This document shows, in pieces, positions 22,719 through 30,476 of a DNA stretch of 64,000 nucleotides. Position numbers and translations under genes: made by a program. Under the pieces are notes generated by a model that did not search any database, was not told where the DNA came from, and saw nothing but the letters and a program-made list of their open reading frames with translations. The stretch's first letter is position 1. The number at the start of each line of letters is the position of its first letter. Origin of the DNA: CAZWSX01 sp964636985 (GTDB taxonomy: Bacteria; Planctomycetota; Planctomycetia; Pirellulales; Pirellulaceae); contig CAZWSX010000010.1 of NCBI GenBank assembly GCA_964636985.1, positions 1 to 64,000 of the forward strand, given 5' to 3'.

Positions 22719-23690
22719 ATGTTCGGCCGCTGGATCGCATCTTGCCTTCGGGCGTTTGGCCTAGTGGCTGTTCTCTGGTCGACTCTAGGAGCCGAGGACG
22801 CGCCCAAGGAGGCTCCTCCGGCCAACGGCTTGCTCCTCGGCGAAGTCGTCACCAGTGGTGAGGTCGTCGAGGTAGCGCAAGAAATCGAAGCCGCCGCCAA
22901 GGAAGGATGGACAGAACTCGCGGAGCACTACGACCTTAAGGCTCTCGTTGACATCTCCTTCGCTGGAATCACGGCGAAAGAGGATTATCGCAAGCAATTC
23001 AAAGCAAACTTCGCGGGCCCACAAGGCACCGAAGCGGTCTTAGGGCCCATGGCCAAGGCTGTAAAAAGGGGCGGGCAATACACTTTGCTTCGCGTTCATC
23101 AGCATGGGACCGACCATGCCGCCGTCTTTCGTCTGAGCGGCAGTTCGATCCCTAACTATCACATTCTAAAACTTGTTAAGGGAATGGATGGCAAGATCAA
23201 GGTTCACGATCTGTACGTTCTGGGTGCAGGCGAGTGGATATCGGCGATGAATCGGCGACAGATTCTGCCGATCGCCGCCAGCCAGAACCGCACGGTGATC
23301 GAAAACCTATTGGGAACGGAAAGTGACTTCGTGACTTGTGCCGCGGAGTTTCGTGACTTGATGAAAGCGGTACAGGCAGACGACTACGCCACGTTCAAGG
23401 CAATCTACGACGAATTGCCGAGGTCAATGCAGGAGCAAAAGACGGTCCTTCTGATGCGCAGGAGTCTGGCTCAAAAGGCGAAGCAGTGGGACGACGTACG
23501 TGCGACCACCGCCGATTTCCGGCGTCTCTATCCCAAGGACGCTGCCCTTGATGTGCTGAGCCTCCCCAGCCTGATCTTCGAAAAAAAGTTCGACGAGGCA
23601 CTCGCCGCGGTCGATCGGATCGACACGTTTGTTGGTGGCGATCCCTATCTGGATACCCTTCGATCGACTATCAACGCGAAGAAGCAGTAA
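22719..23690 (+). CDS. Secreted or membrane-anchored protein of unknown function, TPR-like C-terminus
   Basis: The ATG at 22719 gives a leader with basic residues followed by LRAFGLVAVLWSTLGAEDA, a plausible signal peptide with cleavage near residue 24. The middle region (about 40-200) includes GQYTLLRVHQHGTDHAAVFRL and LKLVKGMDGKIKVHDLYVLGAGEW. The last 110 residues are helical with pattern MKAVQADDYATFKAIYDELPR and FDEALAAVDRIDTFVGGDPY, which resembles tetratricopeptide repeats. I recognise no named domain. It follows the thioredoxin gene on the same strand after 154 bases. Confidence 0.65.
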   Translation: MFGRWIASCLRAFGLVAVLWSTLGAEDAPKEAPPANGLLLGEVVTSGEVVEVAQEIEAAAKEGWTELAEHYDLKALVDISFAGITAKEDYRKQFKANFAGPQGTEAVLGPMAKAVKRGGQYTLLRVHQHGTDHAAVFRLSGSSIPNYHILKLVKGMDGKIKVHDLYVLGAGEWISAMNRRQILPIAASQNRTVIENLLGTESDFVTCAAEFRDLMKAVQADDYATFKAIYDELPRSMQEQKTVLLMRRSLAQKAKQWDDVRATTADFRRLYPKDAALDVLSLPSLIFEKKFDEALAAVDRIDTFVGGDPYLDTLRSTINAKKQ

Positions 23691-23724
23691 TCCAAGAGAT
23701 GGCCCGGGGAAAGTGTGCGCCACC

Positions 23725-24240
23725 ATGCCAAAGTTCCACTGCACGCGCTGTAACCAGGAACACGATGGATTTCCGGCGTTCCACACCGATCGCCCCACAA
23801 CGTATTTTGATGTGCCGGAAGATCGCCGCGAGACAGATGTTTTTCTGACCTCCGACAGCTGCGTCATCGCCGACCAGTTCTTTTTTTTGCACGGTTGCCT
23901 GGAAATCCCGATCCTCGAAACCGACACAAACTTCACCTGGGGAGTGTGGGTCTCGCTCAAGGAAGAGAATTTCTTCATTTGGCAGGATCACTACGAGGTT
24001 GCCAAGAGAAGCCACATCGGACCTTTTTTTGGTTGGCTTTGCACCGACTTACCGGTCTATCCCGCCACGCTTCATCTCAAGACCGAGGTCCACATCCGGG
24101 ACGATGGGATTCGCCCCCGCATTGAACTGGAACTGACCGATCACCCGCTCGCCAAAGAGCAGCACGAAGGGATCACCATCGACCGAGCGCTCGAACTGTT
24201 TCACCTGATCCAAGACATTCGTGGGCAAAAAGAAAAGTAG
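23725..24240 (+). CDS. DUF2199 family protein
   Basis: Start at 23725 (MPKFHCTRCNQEHDGFPAF) follows a purine-rich stretch. CxxC in FHCTRCNQEH, RETDVFLTSDSCVIADQFFF, LHGCLEIPI and FTWGVWVSLKEENFF reproduce the DUF2199 family. The N-terminal CxxC may bind zinc. Length (171 residues) is normal. It is 34 bases after the previous gene on the same strand, so it is likely co-transcribed. The function of this family is not established. Confidence 0.9.
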   Translation: MPKFHCTRCNQEHDGFPAFHTDRPTTYFDVPEDRRETDVFLTSDSCVIADQFFFLHGCLEIPILETDTNFTWGVWVSLKEENFFIWQDHYEVAKRSHIGPFFGWLCTDLPVYPATLHLKTEVHIRDDGIRPRIELELTDHPLAKEQHEGITIDRALELFHLIQDIRGQKEK

Positions 24241-24436
24241 GCCGGACAATCCTGCCCGTTTTTCTTTTCTCGACTCCACTCTCCCAATCTCCCCTTCACC
24301 CCTCTCCCCTTCTCGAATTGCCGTCCGCACTGCGCACAGGCAGAATCGTCGGGGCCACATTTCCTCCTCTCCGGTCTCTCCGGGTCTCAGCGGTGAATTC
24401 TCCCCGGCGTCCCATTTGGCCTCCGCCAAGAAACAA

Positions 24437-24472
24437 CAATGGCCCGGTCGATTGCGTTCGACCGGGCCATTG
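24437..24472 (-). terminator. Intrinsic terminator of the YTV-repeat gene
   Basis: CAATGGCCCGGTCGA and TCGACCGGGCCATTG form a perfect 15-bp stem with a six-base loop. In the minus-strand direction the stem is followed by TTGTTTCTT, a U-rich tract. It lies about 85 bases after the stop of the YTV-repeat gene, so termination of that transcript is the natural role. Confidence 0.8.
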
Positions 24473-24557
24473 GTTTGGAGACAGCGTTTGGAGACCAGAA
24501 TCCGAGGCTGCTAAGCCGAAGGGAATCAGCTTCGGCTACTGCAACTAACCTACGATG

Positions 24558-26144
24558 CTAGTTGCAGATCGTCACCGGAACTTGTTCGTACGTGACAACC
24601 GGAACCATTTTGGTCACGGTGTACGGAACTTGCTTGGTGATCGTCTTAGGAACCTTCACGGTCACTTGGTATTCCACTGGCTTCACGACGGTGTAAGGAA
24701 CCCGCTTGGTGTGGGTTTCTTGAACCATCTTGGTCACCGTGTACGGAACTTGCTTGGTGCGAGTTTCGTTCACGTAGTTGACCACGTTGTAGGTCACCGT
24801 CTTGGTGCGAGTTTCAGGAATGACCTTCTTCACCATGTAGTTGATGGTCTTGGTGCGTTGTTCGCGAACCATCTTCGTCGTGGTGTAGTTGCAAACCTTT
24901 TGCTTGCACTCTTTTTCGATGTGGCAGGTGCGGTAGGTGCAGTTACGGTAGCAGGTTTCCTTTTGCATGTGGCAAACCTTGTAGCACACCGTCTTGGTGC
25001 GGCACTCACGTTGCATGTGGCAAACCGTGTAGTTGCAGACCTTTTGGCGGCACTCGGGAACCATCTTGCAAACGGTGTAGCAAACTTCCTTCGTCTTGCA
25101 CTCAGGAACGCACTTGGTCACCGTGTAAGGGCATTGTTCGCAAACCGTCTTGCACACCGTCTTGCAGCATTGGATGGTCTTGGTTTCGCACTTGGGAACC
25201 CAAACCTTCTTGGTGCATTTGGTGGCAGGGCATTGAACGCATTCGGTCTTGCACTCACCGGGGCAGTACACGCAGCAGCATCGCGAGGCATCCCACACCC
25301 ACGAGCCCGGGGATTGGACTTGGCGGGAGATGGTCTTGCCGGGGATTTCGTACTCTTGCGTGGTCCATTCGCCACTGTTGACGGTCACTTCCTTGGTGTA
25401 AGGAACTTGTTCCGAGACCACGCGGCTAACCGTGCGGTAACGGGTTTCTTGCACTTTGTTGTAAACCGTGTAGTTGACGGTCTTGGTGCGAGTTTCTTGA
25501 ACCGGCTTGCAGACCGTGTAGTTGATCACGCGTTGCTTTGTTTCGTACACCGGCTTGCAAACGGTGTATTGAACTTCGCGGGTCTTGGTTTCCCACACCG
25601 GCTTGCACACCGTGTAGGGAACTTGCTTGCAGTGCGTGGTCCAAACCGGCTTGCACACGGTGTAGTTGATCACCTTTTGGTGAGTCTCGCACACAGGGCG
25701 GCAAACGGTGTAGCACACTTCCTTGGAGCAAGGTTCGCAAACCGTGCGGCACACGGTGTACGTGCATTCCTTGGTCCGTTGTTCGCACACAGGCTTGCAA
25801 ACCGTGTAGGTGCATTCCTTGTAGTGCGTTTCGCAAACCGGCTTGCACGTGGTGTAGGTGCAGTCTTTGTAAGCCGTTTCGCAAACGTTCTTCGTGCATG
25901 TGCGAACTTGATCTTCGCAGATCGTTTCGCAGCATGTTTTGTAGCAGGTAACGGTCTGCGGTTGGTAGCAAACCTTCTTGCACGTCTTCATGACCGTGCA
26001 AGTCTGCGGCGCGCACTCGCACGCCGGATCGCAATTGCCGCACTGAGCGTAGCTGAGAGCTCCGCAGCAGCTGGCCATCGCGACGTTGGCGGAAAACGCT
26101 ACGGCAAACGCCGCGGCGATAACCGCTCCAATAATCTGTTTCAT
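24558..26144 (-). CDS. YTV-repeat cysteine-rich surface protein
   Basis: The ATG at 26144 has GGAG 8 bases upstream. MKQIIGAVIAAAFAVAFSAN followed by VAMA is a signal peptide, cleavage after residue 24. The mature 504 residues consist of many short units of about 13-15 residues around YTVCKPVCETxxK, in which the Cys positions vary; by my count about 63 cysteines are present. Repeat units run from about residue 60 to 230 and 320 to 528, interrupted by a non-repetitive stretch (about 240-300: NSGEWTTQEYEIPGKTIS, then WVWDASRCCCVYC). YTV-repeat proteins are known from planctomycete cell surfaces. A disulfide-linked or metal-binding wall component is the likely role. A leading palindrome at 26375 may control it. 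Confidence 0.88.
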   Translation of the reverse strand: MKQIIGAVIAAAFAVAFSANVAMASCCGALSYAQCGNCDPACECAPQTCTVMKTCKKVCYQPQTVTCYKTCCETICEDQVRTCTKNVCETAYKDCTYTTCKPVCETHYKECTYTVCKPVCEQRTKECTYTVCRTVCEPCSKEVCYTVCRPVCETHQKVINYTVCKPVWTTHCKQVPYTVCKPVWETKTREVQYTVCKPVYETKQRVINYTVCKPVQETRTKTVNYTVYNKVQETRYRTVSRVVSEQVPYTKEVTVNSGEWTTQEYEIPGKTISRQVQSPGSWVWDASRCCCVYCPGECKTECVQCPATKCTKKVWVPKCETKTIQCCKTVCKTVCEQCPYTVTKCVPECKTKEVCYTVCKMVPECRQKVCNYTVCHMQRECRTKTVCYKVCHMQKETCYRNCTYRTCHIEKECKQKVCNYTTTKMVREQRTKTINYMVKKVIPETRTKTVTYNVVNYVNETRTKQVPYTVTKMVQETHTKRVPYTVVKPVEYQVTVKVPKTITKQVPYTVTKMVPVVTYEQVPVTICN

Positions 26145-26374
26145 GACTCTGTCTCCTTCGTTGACGTTTGATTCCGAGAGGGGGTTCCGAATCTGGTCTG
26201 GCGAACCGCTCGCCATGCAGGCGTCCAATGCCACGCGCCCTTCAATGTCAGCCCATTTCCACGGTGTTGGCTCGGGACATGCCGGCTCGCCATGAACGAC
26301 GGCGCAATCCAACGCGCTCGCCCAGGCGTTCAATCTTCATCGACAAAATGGGAGGGTTGCTTGAGCTAGGACGA

Positions 26375-26392
26375 ACACGTGAATTCACGTGT
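26375..26392. promoter_or_regulatory. Perfect 18-bp palindrome upstream of the YTV gene
   Basis: ACACGTGAATTCACGTGT is a perfect 18-base palindrome with two CACGTG boxes. It lies 231 bases upstream of the YTV ATG. A dimeric regulator could bind there. It does not match the parS consensus. No other copy was noticed in the window. Confidence 0.4.
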
Positions 26393-26536
26393 CTGCACAG
26401 GCTGGATCGTCCAGGTGATATCGTCCGCATCAACCGTGCATGCAAAAAGGAGAAACAAAGCGGTTAAGGCAATCGCCGCGGATCATGACGCATGAGCCAG
26501 TTCCGCAATGGAAAACGGTGCTAGCGATTAGGAGGA

Positions 26537-26822
26537 GGCTCCAGGCGTCAGGCCTCAGGCTCCAGGGAGAGAGGAGAAGGTGCGTATGCAGTCGCTGCAC
26601 TCGCCAAGAGTGCAGCAGCCCCGCAAATCAACGCTTGCTTCGGGGTCGCCCCAACGGGGCAAACCAACCAGAGCCCAGGGCAGAGCGAACGCAGTGAGCG
26701 CCGCCCTGGGAAAAAGGGGAAAGGTGATTCCAAGCCCTGAAAGGGCGCCTCAACCTGGCGGCTGCTGCATGCTCGCTCTTCGTTCCGCTGCTCTTCCTGG
26801 AGCCTATAGCCTGGCGCCTTCT
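26537..26822. repeat. Mosaic of palindromic repeats bounded by related inverted ends
   Basis: The left end (26537-26566) reads GGCTCCAGGC, then GTCAGGCCTCAGG, then CTCCAGG. The right end (26797-26822) reads CTGGAGCCTATAGCCTGG and CGCCTT, the inverted counterpart. Between them lie a GTAG-lacking copy of the GCCAA-loop palindrome (GCTGCACTC/GAGTGCAGC at 26594-26616) and several short GC-rich hairpins. Similar ends recur at 47250-47335. Short open frames here are not credible genes. Confidence 0.5.
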
Positions 26823-26825
26823 CTT

Positions 26826-27563
26826 CTACTGCCAAAGCAGCCAGGTCCGCACGCCAAGACGGAGAATCATGCCCAAAACAGCCACCGTTTCCTTGGCATT
26901 GATCTTCGATCTCCCCTGTTCCCGGTCGCCGAAGACGATGGGGACTTCGCGAACCCGCGCGCCTAATCGCCGCGCGTGCCACAGCGATTCTTCCTGAAAG
27001 GCATATCCGCGGCTGGCGATTGCCTCGAGCGGCATCCGCTTGAGCAACGCAATCCGCCAGGCCCGATAGGCGCCGCTGCAATCTTTTGGTGAGAGCCAAA
27101 GGAGCCATCTGGTCGCAAGATTGACCAGCTGGCTGCCAAGCAATCGCGAAAACGGCCAGTGCTTGATCCCACCACCAGGAACATAGCGCGAGCCAATCAC
27201 AATGTCGGCCGCCGGCGTTTCATCGAGCGACTCCAGCATCGGCGGGATGTACATCGGATTGTGGCTGAAATCAGCGTCGAGATTCAGCATCACCTCGTAA
27301 TCATTCTCAACGGCATACCGCATCGCGGCAATAGTTGCCGTTCCTAGCCCTTCCTTCTTGGGACGCGACAGAAGGTGCAGATGGGGATCGACGGCTTGCT
27401 GCGTTTCGACCCATTCTCCGGTCCCGTCGGGCGAGTTGTCGTCGACCACCAAGATGTGCGCATCAGGACAAATGGAGCGCAATTCGGCGACCAATCGAGG
27501 GACGTTCTCGATTTCGTTGTACGTCGCCAGTGTGAATAAAAGGCGATTTTGCGAACTTGGCAA
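26826..27563 (-). CDS. Polyprenyl-phosphate glycosyltransferase, DPM1-like (GT2)
   Basis: The 245-residue protein is a GT2 family enzyme of the dolichol-phosphate mannose synthase type. It has LATYNEIENVPRLVAEL, LVVDDNSPDGTGEW, SRPKKEGLGTA, LNLDADFSHNPMYIP (the DAD metal motif), IVIGSRYVPGGG and CSGAYRAWRIALLKRM. No membrane segment follows, so it resembles the single-domain DPM1 subtype. It transfers a sugar from a nucleotide donor to polyprenyl phosphate at the inner membrane face. Palindromic repeats lie downstream and a plus-strand MFS gene diverges from it. Confidence 0.92.
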   Translation of the reverse strand: MPSSQNRLLFTLATYNEIENVPRLVAELRSICPDAHILVVDDNSPDGTGEWVETQQAVDPHLHLLSRPKKEGLGTATIAAMRYAVENDYEVMLNLDADFSHNPMYIPPMLESLDETPAADIVIGSRYVPGGGIKHWPFSRLLGSQLVNLATRWLLWLSPKDCSGAYRAWRIALLKRMPLEAIASRGYAFQEESLWHARRLGARVREVPIVFGDREQGRSKINAKETVAVLGMILRLGVRTWLLWQ

Positions 27564-27716
27564 GGCTGTCGTTGTCTAAGGAGGAGGACGGGTCCGCCGC
27601 ATCGCGGCGAATCTGGCTAAACTAGATGGACTTGGTTTCACCCGCAATCCCAGCGGCCGAAAACCGCCGCTGCGGCTCGTTTCTTCCTCTCCCTTCTCCG
27701 GCGACGTCACCTCATC

Positions 27717-29072
27717 ATGGAATCCGCCGGGCCCAGTCGAATACGATCCGGCGGCGAGGAAGCGTCGTTTCAATCTCCTCATTCTGAGGCGAATCTTTCT
27801 GAGTCGCTGCCCGAACCGTCGTCCGACGAGGGGCCGCCACCGCCGGAACCGGCTGTCTACGATTCCGTCTTCTGGTCGTGTTATCTGGCCAACTTTCTGA
27901 TGATGATGTCGCTGAGCATGTTGGCTCGTTACTCGGACTTCGTGCGGAGCATCGGCGGCGACGAAACGCGGATGGGCTGGATTGTCGGTTTCGGCGCCAT
28001 GGGGGCGATGGTTGCCCGGCTGTTTCAAGGGCAATGGATCGACCGCGTGGGAGCGCGCTTCGTCTGGCTATTCTGCCTGGCCGTGACGACGGCCATGATG
28101 CTGGCTCACGCGACGGCCAGTTCGGCCAGTTCGCCGTACATCTTCGTCGTTCGACTCATCATGTGGATGGCCGTGGCGGGCAACTTTTCCGCATCGATCA
28201 CGCTCGTTTCCCGACGTGCTCCACTGCACCGAGTTGCAGAAGCAGTCGGAACGCTCGGTTCGTCGGGCTTCATCGGCTTGGCCCTCGGCCCGCTCTTTGC
28301 TGACTACATCCTCGGCGAAGAACCAACGCGCCAGGCCATCGTTTGGTGGATTTTCGCATGCTCGGCGATCTTCGCCGTGGCCTGGCTGGTGACCTTGATT
28401 GGCGCCAAGGGAGAACGCACAGGTTCGATCCACAAGAATCCACCCTTATGGCAGACGCTGCGCCGCTATTCACCTTGGCCTCTGCTGGTGATGTCGTTCG
28501 TAACAGGCGCGGGGCTCAATCTCCCCACCTACTACGTCAGGCCCTACTCAGTCGAGATCGGGATCGAAGGCGTGGGGACTTTCTTCGTGGCCTACGGCAT
28601 TTCCGCGTTTGGTTTCCGCTGGCTCACTCGAACGTGGCCGCAGCGATTTGGCTCGTTCCCAGTCACAATCGCCGGCGCGATCGTTTTGGTGATCAGCGTT
28701 CTGTCCTACCTGACAATCACGTCAGTCGGCTGGTTTATCGTTCCTGCGTTCTTCCTGGGTCTGGCGCACGCGCTGTTGTTCCCCGCGGTAGTCGGGGGTA
28801 TCAGCATCGCCTTTCCAAAAGACCTCCGCGGACTGGGGACCACTCTCGCACTGGCCGCGTTCGACATGGGCAACCTGGTCGGCACGCCGCTCGCTGGGGA
28901 GATCATCTACTTCGCGAAGCGATTCGCCTTTCGGCCTTACGTCGCGATGTTCATCGCGATGGCCTTGTTCTATGCGGCGTTGTCGGTGATTTACGTGGCA
29001 GGCGAGGCACGATTGTCGACGCCTGACCCCACGCCCGACGAGAATGTTCCAGAAGGCCCCACCGCCGCCTAA
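27717..29072 (+). CDS. MFS transporter
   Basis: After a hydrophilic leader of about 45 residues rich in Ser/Pro/Glu, twelve hydrophobic segments follow between residues 50 and 430. MGWIVGFGAMGAMVARLFQGQWIDRVGARFVWLFCL contains the MFS loop 2-3 signature (G-x-x-x-D-R-x-G-R/A). Family and substrate are uncertain; the fold alone is clear. The start codon ATG at 27717 is the first of the frame and could be replaced by one further in. The gene runs convergently towards the BY-kinase-like gene, 6 bases apart. Confidence 0.88.
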   Translation: MESAGPSRIRSGGEEASFQSPHSEANLSESLPEPSSDEGPPPPEPAVYDSVFWSCYLANFLMMMSLSMLARYSDFVRSIGGDETRMGWIVGFGAMGAMVARLFQGQWIDRVGARFVWLFCLAVTTAMMLAHATASSASSPYIFVVRLIMWMAVAGNFSASITLVSRRAPLHRVAEAVGTLGSSGFIGLALGPLFADYILGEEPTRQAIVWWIFACSAIFAVAWLVTLIGAKGERTGSIHKNPPLWQTLRRYSPWPLLVMSFVTGAGLNLPTYYVRPYSVEIGIEGVGTFFVAYGISAFGFRWLTRTWPQRFGSFPVTIAGAIVLVISVLSYLTITSVGWFIVPAFFLGLAHALLFPAVVGGISIAFPKDLRGLGTTLALAAFDMGNLVGTPLAGEIIYFAKRFAFRPYVAMFIAMALFYAALSVIYVAGEARLSTPDPTPDENVPEGPTAA

Positions 29073-29078
29073 GCGGAA

Positions 29079-30425
29079 TCACTGGGGCTGCAGAGCAATA
29101 CAGCCCAGAAGATTGACGCCATCGGTGCGGAACTGCTTGATCCGCTTTTCGGCCTCAACCGCAAGCGTCGTCCCGAGTTGCACCGAGACATAGGCGCCAT
29201 CGCAGCCACCGCTGATCAGGCCAGCCAGCGGCGCGGACATCGGACCAACGTCCATCAGGACAAGGCCGTATTCTTTCTTCCAGCGCTGCACGAGGGCTGC
29301 CAGCCGCTTGCGAGCACTTCCAAGGTGCTCAACGGCGCCATCACCCAACGGCAATACGAAAATGCCTGGCTGAGAAGTTGGCCGAACCAGATCATCGACC
29401 GACATGCCTCGCGACAGCGCATCGATAAAGCCAGTAACATCGGCGAGATCTAGTTCGTCGGTCATCCGAGATGCCGATTGGTTGGCGTCAATGATCAGGA
29501 CCTTCGCCGTCTCTCCTTTGGCGGCAATGGTTGCCACTCGATGGACAAGGTCTGCCGTTTGCGCATCGGCCTCGACGCTGCAACACGCAATGATGGGCGT
29601 CTTGGTTGAGCGCACATCGCGACGGATGCACCGCAAGACTTCCGCATACTGGCCGTAGCGCGCGGAGTCTGCCAGTTCGCGAGACGACTCGAGTTCCCAC
29701 TCGGTGGCGGCGACCTGTTTCGCGGCGATGTCATTCGCGGCGGTGTCATTTACCACGCGGGCGGGCGGTGGCGGTTCCTGTTGATGCAATTCGACGGTCG
29801 CCTTAGAGACAACTACTTGATCCGTCGCTTGTCGATCTAAGCGAAACGCCCGTGAGGGGCGCTTCAAAACGATGGCATTTAGCAGCATGTCGGCGGGCGC
29901 CACGACAGGCGTCGGTTGCACAACCGCCGGACTGGACGAAACCTGGCTATCGTCACGAACAACAACAGAAATCGGCGCCGCTGTCTCCACCACCTTGTTT
30001 ACCACCATGGGCCGCCGAGCCTCCGACGCCAACGAGGCAAACACGGCGTTGCTGCGGTCCTCGGGCGAAGCTGCTGGACCCCGTGCGGAAGCGATGTCAT
30101 CTCCCAAGATCGCAATGGAACGAATCGGTGGCTCTTCCGGGGCTAACACATCGGGTTTGGTCGGCGCTTCGACCCTGCTCGGTGCTTCCACGGGCACCGA
30201 AGTCTTCTCGTGAACCGATAGACAGTCGTTCTCGTGTCCGGCCAGCAGCGGCGCGGAAAACAGCAAAGTTGGAGGCGACAGGATCTCGGAAATCGTGGTC
30301 TTTGCCAACTTCGAACGGATCGCTGCCGCGACGCGCGGCGAAACGGGCCGGCGAGACTGCTGAACTCGCGATGCCGTTTGCCCTTCGAGTCGCAGGTTCT
30401 CCAGGGCTTTATGCATGCGACTCAT
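29079..30425 (-). CDS. BY-kinase (CpsD/Wzc C-terminal)-like protein with degenerate Walker A
   Basis: The start MSRMHKALENLRLEG matches the MSxxxxAL N-terminal motif of exopolysaccharide-associated tyrosine kinases. The first 255 residues are low-complexity and Pro/Val-rich. The C-terminal 185 residues follow the kinase: YAEVLRCIRRDVRS, then Walker A' VLIIDANQSAS (309-319) and Walker B LVLMDVGP. The normal Walker A (GEGKST) is replaced by SVEADAQTAD (283-292), with no GK[ST], and there is no tyrosine-rich tail. So ATP binding is doubtful; it may act as a regulatory partner. It lies 51 bases after the ExeA-like gene. Confidence 0.8.
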   Translation of the reverse strand: MSRMHKALENLRLEGQTASRVQQSRRPVSPRVAAAIRSKLAKTTISEILSPPTLLFSAPLLAGHENDCLSVHEKTSVPVEAPSRVEAPTKPDVLAPEEPPIRSIAILGDDIASARGPAASPEDRSNAVFASLASEARRPMVVNKVVETAAPISVVVRDDSQVSSSPAVVQPTPVVAPADMLLNAIVLKRPSRAFRLDRQATDQVVVSKATVELHQQEPPPPARVVNDTAANDIAAKQVAATEWELESSRELADSARYGQYAEVLRCIRRDVRSTKTPIIACCSVEADAQTADLVHRVATIAAKGETAKVLIIDANQSASRMTDELDLADVTGFIDALSRGMSVDDLVRPTSQPGIFVLPLGDGAVEHLGSARKRLAALVQRWKKEYGLVLMDVGPMSAPLAGLISGGCDGAYVSVQLGTTLAVEAEKRIKQFRTDGVNLLGCIALQPQ

Positions 30426-30476
30426 GGTTTATTTTTCCAGCAGAGCGGCGAGCCGTCGTCCGGCCCGCGACAGACA

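Noticed and set aside
24555..26171. 538-residue open frame antisense to the YTV-repeat gene
   Set aside because: The frame exists only because the repeat codons lack stops in that direction. It has no domain, and the sense gene has a signal peptide, ribosome site and terminator.
26440..26966. Short frames in the palindrome mosaic before the GT2 gene
   Set aside because: They run across inverted repeats, are not preceded by ribosome sites and do not resemble known proteins.
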